DNA of 64,000 nucleotides from Candidatus Poribacteria bacterium (GCA_022827885.1 JAJEIP010000082.1:1-64000), one strand, 5' to 3'; numbered from the stretch's first letter, positions 8,446-17,394 are shown. Notes: generated from the letters alone by a model not told the origin. A program made the numbers and translations.

Positions 8446-8796
8446 ATGAGGAAAGTCGATTTTTATCGTACGTCATCAGGACATTGTCCAATTGAACAAT
8501 TTTTGGATTCCCTTACTGCGAGGCAAAGTGCTAAAGTCACTTGGACCTTGCGACTGATTGAAGAATTGGAGTTTGTCCCAAAACAATACTTCAAAAAGTT
8601 GGTTGGCACGGATGATATTTGGGAGGTTCGAGTCAATATTGGTGGAGACACGTTCAGACTTTTAGCCTTCTTTGATGGTCCAAAGTTGGTGGTTCTTACT
8701 CATGCATTTGCCAAGCAGACACGGAAAATTCCAAGGTCAGACATTCGTACAGCCGAACAGAGAAAACGAGATTATTTCAGGAGGAAACAACAGTGA
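8446..8796 (+). CDS. HigB/RelE-superfamily toxin (phage Gp49-like)
   Basis: A 116-residue protein of the phage-derived Gp49-like / HigB group, mRNA interferases that cleave mRNA on the ribosome. It shows VDFYRTSSGHCPIEQFLDSL at the N terminus, a helical QSAKVTWTLRLIEE segment and the strand pair IWEVRVNIGGDTFRLLAFF. It ends with VVLTHAFAKQTRKIPRSDI, the family's usual end, and a lysine/arginine-rich tail. It overlaps the downstream antitoxin gene by 4 bp (GTGA), and toxin-first order is typical of higBA modules. The conserved basic residues needed for activity appear present, so it may be functional. Confidence 0.85.
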   Translation: MRKVDFYRTSSGHCPIEQFLDSLTARQSAKVTWTLRLIEELEFVPKQYFKKLVGTDDIWEVRVNIGGDTFRLLAFFDGPKLVVLTHAFAKQTRKIPRSDIRTAEQRKRDYFRRKQQ

Positions 8797-9068
8797 GCGA
8801 CTTAAAACAGTATATCGAAAAGCGTAGAGTCAAAGACCCTGAGTTTGCCGAAAATTACGAGACGGGTTATTTGGAGTTCAAGATCGGTGTCCTCCTTCGG
8901 CAAGCCCGGGAGGAAGCTGGCTTAACCCAAGAAGATGTTGCGCAAAAATTGAATACGAAGAAATCTGCTATTTCAAGAATGGAAAACCATGCAGAAGATG
9001 TTAGATTGTCAACCTTAGGAAAATACGCAAAAGTCCTCGGAAAGAAATTGTATTTATCAGTTGGATAA
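8793..9068 (+). CDS. HigA-like XRE-family antitoxin
   Basis: A 91-residue antitoxin. The N-terminal 30 residues are followed by a helix-turn-helix of the XRE/Cro type (VLLRQAREEAGLTQEDVAQK, then KKSAISRMENH and LSTLGKYAKVLGKKL). It starts at GTG 8793 with a strong AGGAGG at 8779-8784 and overlaps the toxin stop codon, so the pair is translationally coupled. It is expected to neutralise the toxin at 8446 and to repress the operon by binding its promoter. No clear operator palindrome was seen in the 50 bp upstream of 8446. Confidence 0.87.
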   Translation: MSDLKQYIEKRRVKDPEFAENYETGYLEFKIGVLLRQAREEAGLTQEDVAQKLNTKKSAISRMENHAEDVRLSTLGKYAKVLGKKLYLSVG

Positions 9069-9084
9069 GTAAGGAGAAATATCC

Positions 9085-9882
9085 ATGGGAAGATTTAGAC
9101 TTGCCTGCCACCTCATTCAATTTGGGGGTGAGCAGCGAGAAAACCCGGAGAAAGTGTTGCGTGAAGTCGCTGACGCTGGGTGGGACGGTGTCGAAGGTTT
9201 AGGAATAGAAACAGCCGATGAACTCGTTGAAATGGCGACGCTTGCACGGAGTCACGGCCTCCATATCGTCAACGCAGGTGGTGCCGGACTTGACAGGGTT
9301 AAGTTCAATATCGCCCTCGGAAACGATGCCGCCGAAGTCCCTTCGTTGAGACGCTCAGAATGGGGAGGACCCGACCCAAGCGATACTGAGTTCAAGAACG
9401 CCGCCCGGACCTTAGACGATGTCCTCGCGTTCTGTGACGCACACAATATCAAAGGCTTCCATCACGCACATCTCGGCACCCTGCTTGAGACGGTCGAGGA
9501 TGCGGAACGCCTTTTGACAGCCGCACCGAGTCTCTGGCTGCTGTTTGACACAGGACACATGCTTGCCGCCGGAAGTGATCCGATGCAGGTTTTTGAGAGC
9601 GAAAATTTGCGGAATCGGATTGGGCATGTGCATCTCAAGGATTGCCACGCGGATGATCCAAGCACATGGGATTATAGAACACACCGTTTCGGTGAACAAG
9701 CACGTTTTGCGGAACTGGGCGCGGGAAACCTTGGACTTGATGTCAACGCTGCACTGAAAGGACTCGAATCCGTCGGTTATGACGGGTGGGTCTCTGTCGA
9801 ACTCGACCGTCCTTATCCGCCGCGTCCACCCGCTGAAGCCGCAGTTGTAAATCGCGAATATCTACGGAGTCTTGGATATTGA
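9085..9882 (+). CDS. sugar phosphate isomerase/epimerase family TIM-barrel protein
   Basis: A 265-residue xylose isomerase-like TIM barrel, in the group that includes IolE-type dehydratases and hydroxypyruvate isomerase. Visible are LREVADAGWDGVEGL, then KGFHHAHLGTLLETVED and LWLLFDTGHMLAAGSDP. HVHLKDCHADDP and GYDGWVSVELDRP complete the set. The Glu/Asp/His residues in the FDTGHM, HVHLKD and VSVELD blocks are the expected metal ligands. It is a cytoplasmic enzyme of carbohydrate or inositol metabolism; exact substrate unknown. AAGGAG precedes ATG 9085. It follows the toxin-antitoxin pair by 16 bp and precedes the ATPase gene. Confidence 0.85.
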   Translation: MGRFRLACHLIQFGGEQRENPEKVLREVADAGWDGVEGLGIETADELVEMATLARSHGLHIVNAGGAGLDRVKFNIALGNDAAEVPSLRRSEWGGPDPSDTEFKNAARTLDDVLAFCDAHNIKGFHHAHLGTLLETVEDAERLLTAAPSLWLLFDTGHMLAAGSDPMQVFESENLRNRIGHVHLKDCHADDPSTWDYRTHRFGEQARFAELGAGNLGLDVNAALKGLESVGYDGWVSVELDRPYPPRPPAEAAVVNREYLRSLGY

Positions 9883-9898
9883 ACGGAGGCATATTACT

Positions 9899-11221
9899 AT
9901 GCTGAAGCGAATCAGAATTCAAGGGTATAAATCACTCGTGGATCTTGAGTTAAATCTCAAACCGCTTTCCGTGCTCGTTGGTCCTAACGCTTCGGGGAAG
10001 AGCAATTTCCTTGATGCCCTACAACTTCTGTCCCGGATAACGACCTCCCAAACCTTGGAAGAAGCATTTGATCCACCCTACCGAGGACATCCATTGGAAT
10101 CGTTTACTTTTGGGAACGAGGGCATCAAGAGCCTTCTGGAAAAAGAACGTGTGTCCTTTAGTGTAGAGGTAGATGTCCAACTTTCCGCTGCTGTTATTGA
10201 CAGCGTCAATCGGCGTATTCAGGAAATAAGGGAAACAGCAGCGAAAAATACACAAAGTGTAGATAAATCTGTTTCAGACCGACTGCCGCCCGTGCGCGAG
10301 GAGGACTTGCGGTATCGGATTGAGATTGAAATGCTCCCAAAGCAAGGAATTTTACGCGTGGCGGATGAACAACTCACAGCATTAACCGACGAGGGACAAC
10401 CAAAACAGAACAGAAAGCCTTTCTTAGAGCGAATGGAAAATCGATTGCATCTACGCATGGAGGGACAAGCGCATCCCCTCTACTATGAACGCTATCTTGA
10501 CTACAGTATCCTTTCAAGATCACACTATCCACCGCACTATCCGCATTTGATTGCCATGCAGCGAGAGTTGGCAAACTGGCTTACCTTCTACCTTGAGCCC
10601 AAGGAACAAATGCGACTCCCAAACCCAATCAAGGCGGTTCACCATATCGGATCGATGGGGGAGGATCTCGCAGCCTTTCTCAATACCTTGAAAGCCCGTA
10701 ATACGCAACAATTTGAATCCATCGAGAAATCACTTCACACGATGATTCCATCTATAACGGGAATTGATGTCAGTGTTAACGAATTAGGTGAGGTCGAATT
10801 GGATCTTCGTGAAGGTGAAAAGCGCATTTCTGCCCGCGTCCTGTCGGAAGGCACCCTCCGAATTTTAGGACTCTTAGCACTCGTTAGTGCCGAGGTGCCT
10901 CCTACGCTGATAGGATTTGAGGAACCGGAGAACGGCGTTCATCCGCGTAGAATTCAGCGTATTGCCCGGTTTTTGGAAACTCGTATGCGTCTTGAAGATG
11001 TCCAATTCATTGTGACAACGCATTCATCGCTTCTGCCCGATCTCGTTCCCGCCGAATCGCTATATGTTTGTCGCAAGGTCAACGGGAATACAGAAATTGA
11101 GCCTTTCAATATGATGCATGTGGGTCCCCTATGGAAAAAATCAGAGATTGAGGTAGCATTAGACGATGAAGATGCCTTATCCCCTTCCGAGCGTATCTTG
11201 AGAGGGGACTTTGATGCGTAA
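9899..11221 (+). CDS. AAA15/OLD-type ATPase
   Basis: A 440-residue ABC-like ATPase of the AAA_15/AAA_21 group. Walker A is VGPNASGKSN at residues 27-36. There is an internal coiled region, a signature-like RVLSEGTLRILGLLALVSAE, a Walker B LIGFEEPENGVHP, and a switch region FIVTTHSSLLPDLV. There is no C-terminal TOPRIM domain. The start at ATG 9899 is set by ACGGAGG at 9883-9889. Such ATPases are usually encoded with a small partner gene that overlaps their 3' end, and pairs of this kind are linked to DNA repair or phage defence. Here the partner's first codons overlap the stop (ATG 11214), but the partner is truncated. The ATPase may therefore be an orphan. Confidence 0.85.
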   Translation: MLKRIRIQGYKSLVDLELNLKPLSVLVGPNASGKSNFLDALQLLSRITTSQTLEEAFDPPYRGHPLESFTFGNEGIKSLLEKERVSFSVEVDVQLSAAVIDSVNRRIQEIRETAAKNTQSVDKSVSDRLPPVREEDLRYRIEIEMLPKQGILRVADEQLTALTDEGQPKQNRKPFLERMENRLHLRMEGQAHPLYYERYLDYSILSRSHYPPHYPHLIAMQRELANWLTFYLEPKEQMRLPNPIKAVHHIGSMGEDLAAFLNTLKARNTQQFESIEKSLHTMIPSITGIDVSVNELGEVELDLREGEKRISARVLSEGTLRILGLLALVSAEVPPTLIGFEEPENGVHPRRIQRIARFLETRMRLEDVQFIVTTHSSLLPDLVPAESLYVCRKVNGNTEIEPFNMMHVGPLWKKSEIEVALDDEDALSPSERILRGDFDA

Positions 11222-11336
11222 CATCAGCCTATTCGTTGAAGATATCACCCACGAGATTTTTTTAGGAACAGCAGGGTATCATTGTTATCCTAAGCCCGCC
11301 GCATGTCGTCCAGCAGCTGGGTCACCAGCAGCATAG
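11214..11336 (+). pseudogene. truncated partner gene of the AAA15 ATPase
   Basis: ATG 11214 overlaps the ATPase stop and opens MRNISLFVEDITHEIFLGT. I recognise this as the usual N terminus of the small partner protein encoded after AAA15-type ATPases. After about 19 codons the homology-like text ends. The frame then runs antisense through the 3' end of the gamma-glutamyltransferase gene and stops at 11336. A deletion or rearrangement breakpoint therefore lies at about 11265-11285, just outside the glutamyltransferase stop. Confidence 0.6.
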
Positions 11337-12901
11337 TAGGTTCCGTTATCTGTGTCGATATGGATCATGGAAGGCGCGGCAATGGCACCTCCGTGCGCTC
11401 TAATTTGATGCCCGCGACCGGCAAGCTCCTCTCGAACGCTCTCACTCACACTATCGTTGATCGTTAACGAACCCACTTGCCCGAACGTCTCTACACGGTT
11501 GGGATTCGGATCAAACGAATCTTCGTGATGCGCAGTGGCAAAACGCGGCGCTATGACAGCCGCTTCGGGTTGCATACCAAACTCAACGAAATTGAGCAGT
11601 AAATTCATCGTCGCCTGATCCTGCAGATCGCCACCGGCAACGCTTATCGCTAAAATCGGGGTACCCTCTTTGAGAACGACGGTCGGGGTCAGCGTAATCC
11701 TCGGACGCTTTCCGGGCTGGATACAATTCGGATGTCCAGGCGTTGTATTGAGGCTGCGTAAACGGTTGCCGTAACTGACCCCCGTCGGTCCGACCATGCC
11801 GCCTGCATGATAGACGTTGGCACTCGGTGTCGCAGCGACAACATTCCCCCATCGGTCAGCAACCGCACAGGTCGTTGTTCCACCCACACCGGGTCGAAAG
11901 ACACCATCTGCTTTTAGAGGTTCCATATTATCTACATCACCAGGTCTCACCTCGTGTGAGGCGTTCTGCATATCAATGAGCGGTCGGCGAATTTCGGTAT
12001 AGGCATCCGAAAGCAATGCGGCCATTGGAACATCAACAAATTCTGGGTCGCCATAATACGCGTCGCGATCCGCCATCGCTAATTTAAGTGCCTCCGTAAC
12101 CGCATGCACGTAGTCCGTGGAGGCGTTACCCATCGCTTTGAGATCGAAGCCTTCCAATAAACGCAACGCCTGACAGAGATAGGGACCCTGTGTCCACGGA
12201 CCGCACTTGTAGACCCTATACCCGCGGTAATCGACTGCTACAGGGTCCTCAATAAGCGTAACATGCGCAGCGAGGTCTGCCTTACGGAGAAACCCGCCCT
12301 TGTCAATGTAAAAACCTTCTAATGCATCGGCAATGTCGGTAGCAGCCCCGTTCCGTCCGTAGAAACGATCGCTTGCCGCTTGGATTTTGTCCTCACGGCT
12401 CCCGGATGTCTTCTGTTCCGATTCAACCATCCGACGCAGGGTGACCGCCAAATCAGGGTGCCAATCTGCCTCGCCAGCATCAAGGAGTGCCAATGTAGGT
12501 GCGACGATCTCCCCAAACGTCTTGGTCCCGTAAAGTTTGAGTGTCGTTGTGCAGAGGTCCACAACCGACGGGACGGGTGCCATTTTGATGTCGCCGTTTG
12601 GAATTCCGTTTTCCATGTACCAATCAATGGCGGTCTGTGAAAGCGGTGCACGTCCCTGCCCGGAGAGCGATTTCACTTCCTGTTTCTTCGAATCGAAGAT
12701 AAGGAGTGGCACCTCACCCCCAATGGAACAGGCACCGTGGTCCGTAACATTGAGTGCAAGAATCGTTCCTGCCGCTGCGTCTGCCGCATTGCCGCCCGCT
12801 TCCAGGATCTCAATCCCCGCGGCGACAGCCTTTGCGCCACCCGCGGCAACGACTCCGGTTTTACTAACGGCTTTCCAACCAATTTCTTGAGTGTTCTGCA
12901 T
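11285..12901 (-). CDS. gamma-glutamyltransferase family protein
   Basis: A 538-residue Ntn-hydrolase of the gamma-glutamyltranspeptidase family. The large-subunit part shows VVAAGGAKAVAAGIEILEAG, GNAADAAAG, and the CSIGGEVPLLIFD and GQGRAPLS blocks. The autoprocessing site is GVGGTTTCAVADRWGN near residue 340, with Thr342 the likely nucleophile. The small subunit contains RPRITLTPTVVLKEGTPILA and SVAGGDLQDQ. There is no obvious signal peptide, so it may be cytoplasmic, unlike E. coli Ggt. Its substrate may not be glutathione, because annotation by family alone is broad. The gene stands alone on the minus strand, and the ATPase partner remnant runs into its 3' end. Confidence 0.88.
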   Translation of the reverse strand: MQNTQEIGWKAVSKTGVVAAGGAKAVAAGIEILEAGGNAADAAAGTILALNVTDHGACSIGGEVPLLIFDSKKQEVKSLSGQGRAPLSQTAIDWYMENGIPNGDIKMAPVPSVVDLCTTTLKLYGTKTFGEIVAPTLALLDAGEADWHPDLAVTLRRMVESEQKTSGSREDKIQAASDRFYGRNGAATDIADALEGFYIDKGGFLRKADLAAHVTLIEDPVAVDYRGYRVYKCGPWTQGPYLCQALRLLEGFDLKAMGNASTDYVHAVTEALKLAMADRDAYYGDPEFVDVPMAALLSDAYTEIRRPLIDMQNASHEVRPGDVDNMEPLKADGVFRPGVGGTTTCAVADRWGNVVAATPSANVYHAGGMVGPTGVSYGNRLRSLNTTPGHPNCIQPGKRPRITLTPTVVLKEGTPILAISVAGGDLQDQATMNLLLNFVEFGMQPEAAVIAPRFATAHHEDSFDPNPNRVETFGQVGSLTINDSVSESVREELAGRGHQIRAHGGAIAAPSMIHIDTDNGTYYAAGDPAAGRHAAGLG

Positions 12902-13121
12902 CGGTTTCTCCTTTGCTTAAGTGTCAGAGATAGTTCTGATTTCCTTCTTTGCATGAGAGCATAGCATAAACTTTCATCTTATGCAATGTCTAAACCAAAA
13001 ATGGGTTGAATAATCGGACGGAGTCGGTTAAAATATTGTTCAAACAGCGAGTCAAGTACGTGATAGTCTTTACACAATCAGCCCATTTGGAAATGCAAGC
13101 AATCAACCCAAAAAAGGCAGT

Positions 13122-13424
13122 ATGAGTCATCCAATATACCGCGTGGTTTTTTTTGAAATACAGGCCCCCTACACACTTCGCGTCTGTTTTGATGACGATA
13201 CAGAGCAAGTTATAGACTTCCAACCCACATTAGCAGGTGAATTATTCGGTCCACTTCGCGATAGCTCTTTATTCAACCAAGTGCGGATTGATCCTGAAGT
13301 TCATACGTTGGTATGGCCGAATGGGGCTGATTTTGATCCAGCGACTTTACATGATTGGCCTGGGCATTTGCCCGAACTTAAGAGGATGGCCAAGTGCTGG
13401 TCTAAGGCAATCGAAGCATCATGA
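13122..13424 (+). CDS. DUF2442 domain protein
   Basis: A 100-residue protein of the DUF2442 family, known from structures as small DNA-binding-like or toxin-antitoxin-associated proteins. It shows the pattern PYTLRVCFDDDTEQVIDFQP, then GPLRDSSLFNQVRIDPEV and HTLVWPNGADFDPATLHDW. It overlaps the following acetyltransferase gene by 4 bp (ATGA), which implies translational coupling. A DUF4160 partner often precedes DUF2442 genes; none is visible here, and 12902-13121 holds no gene. Role unknown. Confidence 0.8.
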   Translation: MSHPIYRVVFFEIQAPYTLRVCFDDDTEQVIDFQPTLAGELFGPLRDSSLFNQVRIDPEVHTLVWPNGADFDPATLHDWPGHLPELKRMAKCWSKAIEAS

Positions 13425-14299
13425 TCGAAATACAATCTCACAACCATGCAAGTGAACTGATTTCACTTTCTGGTGCCTACCTGGAACAGAATGAGAGTGA
13501 AAATAATTTGCCGATCGGTTTGGCGTATAGGCTCGCTGAAGACCCATACTATTACGGATCCGAATTGCCGCTGCTATTGAGTATTTTGGAGCATGGAAAA
13601 GTCGTCGGCGTTTCACTCATGACACCCCCCAAGAAAATCATCTTAAGCAGAATTGACACAAATATCCACCCCGTTATTGTATCTCTTGTGCGGCACCTCC
13701 GTGAAATTGATATCCAGATACCGGGGGTCGTTGGACCGGAGGCAGAAGCCCAAGTCTTTTCTGAGTGTTGGGTTGAAGGCGTGCTCGATGTATCAGCCAG
13801 CATAGACAAGCGAATGCGTGTATTTGAGGCGAGAAGCGTCACAAATCTACCACTTTCATCGGGGAAGTTGCGTTTCGCTCGTCCCGATGACCATCCACTC
13901 ATGGCAAAATGGATTGTTGGTCTCTCAGAGGCAATAGGTGAACCTACCAGTTTTGAGGATGCTGAAAGTCGCGCCGAGAAACTCATCACGGATCAGCAAC
14001 TATACATTTGGGACAATAACGGTCCAGTGTCTATTGCTGGCGTATCCCGCCCGATGAGAAATGGTGCAACAATCGGTGTGGTATACACCCCACCTGAGCA
14101 TCGCAGCAAAGGGTATGCGACTTCATCTGTTCTATTGTTGACAAAGAAACTACTTTCGGATGGCTACTCATTTTGCAGCCTCTATACCGATTTAGCAAAT
14201 CTAACTTCTAACAGCATCTACACCAAAATCGGTTATGTGCCAATCGGAGATGCGTTGTCTTATGATTTTGTATCTTCAGATGGACACAATGCTGCCTAA
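13421..14299 (+). CDS. GNAT family acetyltransferase, paralogue of the gene at 20337
   Basis: A 292-residue protein with a C-terminal GNAT/FR47-like domain (VVYTPPEHRSKGYATSSVLL, LYTDLANLTSNSIYTKIGY) and an N-terminal half that resembles a degenerate second GNAT domain (YYYGSELPLLLSILEHGKVV). It is clearly paralogous to the gene at 20337. Long identical blocks include LAEDP, LPLLLSILE and GPVSIAG, and the two align end to end. Its start overlaps the DUF2442 stop codon by 4 bp. Substrate unknown. Confidence 0.82.
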   Translation: MIEIQSHNHASELISLSGAYLEQNESENNLPIGLAYRLAEDPYYYGSELPLLLSILEHGKVVGVSLMTPPKKIILSRIDTNIHPVIVSLVRHLREIDIQIPGVVGPEAEAQVFSECWVEGVLDVSASIDKRMRVFEARSVTNLPLSSGKLRFARPDDHPLMAKWIVGLSEAIGEPTSFEDAESRAEKLITDQQLYIWDNNGPVSIAGVSRPMRNGATIGVVYTPPEHRSKGYATSSVLLLTKKLLSDGYSFCSLYTDLANLTSNSIYTKIGYVPIGDALSYDFVSSDGHNAA

Positions 14300-14380
14300 C
14301 ACCCTATCTTCAGTTGTGATCCAAGATAACCTTCGCCAGACCACGGTGCAGGCACCACTTTAGCATAAACGGGAGAAAAT

Positions 14381-15445
14381 ATGGCTGAATACAAGATTGC
14401 GGTAATTCGAGGAGACGGCATTGGGATTGAAGTGATGGAAGAAGGACTCAAGGTCCTCAACACCATCGCCGACAGGTATAACATCAAATGGGACTTTGTC
14501 GAGTTTCCTTGGGGCTCAGACTACTATTTCAAGCATGGACACATGATGCCAGCAGATGCGCTTGACACCTTGGCGACGTTCGACCAGATTTATCTCGGCG
14601 CAGTCGGACACCCCGACATCCAAGATCACGTTACACTCAATGGGCTTTTGTTGCCAATCCGACGTAGATTCGATCAATACGTCTGTGAGCGACCGAGTGT
14701 CCTCTATCCGGGCATAAACACACCGCTTAAGGACAAAGCGGCTTGGGACATTGATCTGGTGGTAATCAGAGAGAACACGGAAGGGGAATATGCCAACGTC
14801 GGTGGGTTCCAGTACCAAGGGTTCCCGGAAGAGGTCGGCGTGCAGGTTGGCGTATTTACGCGTCACGGTTGCGAGCGGATTATTACTTATGCCTTCGAGC
14901 AAACTCGGGTACGAGACAAAAAACGCAAAGTCACTTCGGTTACCAAGTCGAACGCCCAAGGTTACGGCATGATTGTATGGGATACAGCCTTCGAGCGAGT
15001 GGCTGCAAAGTATCCCGACATAGAGACGGAATCGTTACTTGTGGACGCGGCATGTATGGATTTCGTGCGGAGACCCGAGGATTTTGATGTCGTCGTCGCC
15101 AGCAATCTGTTTGGAGACATCCTCACGGACATCGGCGCGATTATCACGGGAAGCATGGGCTTGGCTCCGAGCGGCAATATTGACCCGCAACGCCGATTCC
15201 CGTCGATGTTCGAACCTGTTCACGGGAGTGCTCCCGACATCATGGGGATGGGCATCTCGAATCCGCTGGCGGCAATTATATCTGGTTCGATGATGTTGCG
15301 TTTCATCGGTGAGGTGGAAGCGGCAGAAACGATAGATGCAGCTGTCCTACAGATCGTCAAAGAAGGGAAAACCCTCCCACAGGACCTTGGAGGGCAAGCC
15401 AAGACCTCACAGGTGGGCGATGCTGTCGTGAATGCCCTCGGCTAA
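14381..15445 (+). CDS. tartrate/D-malate dehydrogenase-like, isocitrate/isopropylmalate dehydrogenase family
   Basis: A 354-residue NAD-dependent beta-decarboxylating dehydrogenase. Family marks are IRGDGIGIEVMEEGLKVL, the GAVGHPDIQDH substrate loop and VVIRENTEGEYANVGG. CMDFVRRPEDFDVVVASNLF and GDILTDIGAIITGSMGLAPS follow with the metal-binding aspartates, then FEPVHGSAPDI. The YCERPS-like VCERPSVLYPG and the order of blocks fit tartrate dehydrogenase/decarboxylase or D-malate dehydrogenase better than LeuB. No leucine genes are nearby. Start ATG 14381 follows GGGAGAAAAT. Probable role is oxidation of a C4 hydroxy acid in the cytoplasm. Confidence 0.85.
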   Translation: MAEYKIAVIRGDGIGIEVMEEGLKVLNTIADRYNIKWDFVEFPWGSDYYFKHGHMMPADALDTLATFDQIYLGAVGHPDIQDHVTLNGLLLPIRRRFDQYVCERPSVLYPGINTPLKDKAAWDIDLVVIRENTEGEYANVGGFQYQGFPEEVGVQVGVFTRHGCERIITYAFEQTRVRDKKRKVTSVTKSNAQGYGMIVWDTAFERVAAKYPDIETESLLVDAACMDFVRRPEDFDVVVASNLFGDILTDIGAIITGSMGLAPSGNIDPQRRFPSMFEPVHGSAPDIMGMGISNPLAAIISGSMMLRFIGEVEAAETIDAAVLQIVKEGKTLPQDLGGQAKTSQVGDAVVNALG

Positions 15446-15563
15446 TGTGCTTTGTCATGTTCCAATATGAAATGGGAATTTGGTGATATTGGATTGACTT
15501 ATAAAACTGTGTGCGCGACATTCCTCTGTTTGAAAGGCTGTCAGTTAGATTAATACCTATCTC

Positions 15564-16130
15564 ATGAACACCACTCATGAACTTGGAAAAATTATCCTCA
15601 TCAACGGCGCGTCTAGTGCCGGAAAATCAACGCTTGCTCGTCAACTACAGCAAAAACTGCTAATCCCATTCTGGCACTTTTCGTTCGATCACCTCCGTGA
15701 TTCCAATGCCCTACCGATGGCACGTATTCTCAGCGGTGAAATCGATTGGCAAACGATGAGACCTGCCGTCTTTGATGGCTTTCATGGGTGTCTGCCAGTT
15801 TTGGCTGAGGCAGGTAACAATCTTATCGTCGATCATATTATCGAAAATGAGATATGGATGTCGGATCTGGTGCAATTACTCGCCGGTTTCGATGTATTCT
15901 TTGTTGGCATACACTGCCCGCTTCCTGAGCTTGAGCGTAGGGAGCGTGAAAGAGGAAATCGGCGAATCGGTGAAGCTCGAACGGACTATCAAGTCATACA
16001 CAGTTTTACCGAGTATGATCTGGAAATTGACTCAATGCAGCCGTGCCAAACCAATGTAGATATAATAATGAATGCTTGGAAAGTTCGCCAGCCTCCTAGT
16101 GCCTTCGACCGGATGGCTGCGCGAGAATGA
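15564..16130 (+). CDS. chloramphenicol phosphotransferase-like P-loop kinase
   Basis: A 188-residue protein of the CPT-like family. It has a Walker A (INGASSAGKSTLARQLQQ, residues 12-29) and the family-typical PFWHFSFDHLRDSN block. It continues with GFHGCLPVLAEAGNNLIVDH and FVGIHCPLPELERRERERGN, the P-loop kinase lid region with arginines. In Streptomyces the founding member phosphorylates chloramphenicol. Most homologues are uncharacterised small-molecule kinases, and no antibiotic substrate should be assumed here. There is no strong ribosome binding site at ATG 15564. It is followed by a truncated ankyrin copy. Confidence 0.82.
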   Translation: MNTTHELGKIILINGASSAGKSTLARQLQQKLLIPFWHFSFDHLRDSNALPMARILSGEIDWQTMRPAVFDGFHGCLPVLAEAGNNLIVDHIIENEIWMSDLVQLLAGFDVFFVGIHCPLPELERRERERGNRRIGEARTDYQVIHSFTEYDLEIDSMQPCQTNVDIIMNAWKVRQPPSAFDRMAARE

Positions 16131-16133
16131 AAA

Positions 16134-16310
16134 CACAATTAACCTAACACCCGGAGAAGAGATATGACACTCATTTCAATTCATGACGCAGCAGCCAACG
16201 GGGACCTCGATACCGTAAAGAAAATCGTTGAACAGAACCCTTGCTGGGTCAACCAAGACGACAGATACGAATGGCATCCTATATTTCATGCCGGATTAAG
16301 ACAGCACTAT
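16134..16310 (+). repeat. direct duplicate of the ankyrin gene's leader and 5' end
   Basis: About 177 bp that closely match 18411-18586, including the leader (ACAATTAACCTAACA and GGAG) and the first ~49 codons of the ankyrin gene. By eye most positions are identical. The match ends abruptly after GCACTAT/GCACTAC. The copies lie in the same orientation 2.3 kb apart and enclose the DUF4037 and phosphotransferase genes. Confidence 0.8.
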
Positions 16311-16322
16311 ACGGATTTGTAA
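16164..16322 (+). pseudogene. truncated ankyrin-repeat gene copy
   Basis: A 52-residue frame beginning MTLISIHDAAANGDLDTVKK. It matches the N terminus of the full-length ankyrin protein at 18440 (same DAAANG, VEQ, VNQDDRYEW and PIFHAGLR blocks). It ends shortly after the breakpoint with the unrelated residues T-D-L. It keeps its ribosome binding site (GGAGAAG) and could be translated, but encodes only one ankyrin repeat. It is best viewed as a remnant of duplication. Confidence 0.75.
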
Positions 16323-16395
16323 AGATGTAAGAGTAAGAGCAACAGGAAATACTTAGCCAATGAATCAAACCGTCGCATTACCTAAGAGATAACTG

Positions 16396-17394
16396 ATGAA
16401 GGAACAAAACTTTTCGCAATTCAATCCTGAAAACTACGCGTTACCGCTGAAGGGACACGTATACTGTAAAGTTTTATTTGATGAAGTCTTTCTACCCATT
16501 TTAAAAAAACGCTTTCCAGATGTCCTTCCTCGTCTCAGTGCCGGAGTCATCGGCTTAGGGTCCGATGTTCTTGGTGCCGATGACGAACTGTCACGCGATC
16601 ACGACTGGGGACCCAGTAAGTGCCAACTCCTGCTGTCGGAAGAGGATATCGCCGAGTATGGCTCTTCTATTGCTCAGGCACTGGAGGCGGCTATTCCAGA
16701 TGCGTTTTTAGGAATTGACACGGCCAAATTGCAACCGAAGACCCTACGGATAAGCACCATCGACGTAATCTATCGTGATTTTCACGAATCTGCCTATCCA
16801 CCTGTGACGATCGAGGAATGGGCTGCCGCTGATGATAACGACCTCTGCTATGCGTCGTCTGGTTTTGTTCTCTACGATCCCTCTAATGCCCTTAGCGAAC
16901 GCATATCCGCTTTCCAAAAGGCGTACTACCCGGCAGACATCTGGAAGTGGAAGATCGCGAGTGATCTATGGGGACTTTGGCACAATGGCGACTACAACTC
17001 GTGCTATCGTTTAGCGAAACGCGGGGATGGTATAGGTTTACTCATCGGCCAGGGTGCTTTCGTCGAAGGCACTCTCAGACTCCTGTGTCTGCTCAATAGG
17101 CACTTTCCCGTATACTGGAAATGGCTACACTGGCAGGCACAAAGCCTTCCGAAATGGATGGACAGGATAGAACCCTCTCTCAAGAAACTCGAATCGGCAA
17201 ACAATCATGAAACGCGCAGCGAGGTCATCCACACGATATGTCAATCAATTCGGGAAATCCTTTACAAAATAGATTTACTTCCCGATACAGAATGGCGCAA
17301 TTACATGGGGAGCGAAGAGATTGCCCTGCAAATCGAATCGACTCAGGTGAAGGCGTTGATTCGGGAAAGAGAACCCCATTTGTATGTATGGTAA
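16396..17394 (+). CDS. DUF4037 nucleotidyltransferase-like protein
   Basis: A 332-residue protein of the DUF4037 family. The nucleotidyltransferase-type signature is visible as GVIGLGSDVLGADDELSRDH followed by DWGP (residues ~50-75). It gives a GS-x(n)-D-x-D arrangement of potential metal ligands. The C-terminal half is helical (GLWHNGDYNSCYRLAKRGD, FVEGTLRLLCLLNRHFPVYW). The closest functional analogues are aminoglycoside and other small-molecule nucleotidyltransferases, but no substrate is established for DUF4037. It neighbours a phosphotransferase gene on the same strand. Both sit between the two copies of the ankyrin 5' end and may have arrived as a block. Confidence 0.83.
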   Translation: MKEQNFSQFNPENYALPLKGHVYCKVLFDEVFLPILKKRFPDVLPRLSAGVIGLGSDVLGADDELSRDHDWGPSKCQLLLSEEDIAEYGSSIAQALEAAIPDAFLGIDTAKLQPKTLRISTIDVIYRDFHESAYPPVTIEEWAAADDNDLCYASSGFVLYDPSNALSERISAFQKAYYPADIWKWKIASDLWGLWHNGDYNSCYRLAKRGDGIGLLIGQGAFVEGTLRLLCLLNRHFPVYWKWLHWQAQSLPKWMDRIEPSLKKLESANNHETRSEVIHTICQSIREILYKIDLLPDTEWRNYMGSEEIALQIESTQVKALIREREPHLYVW

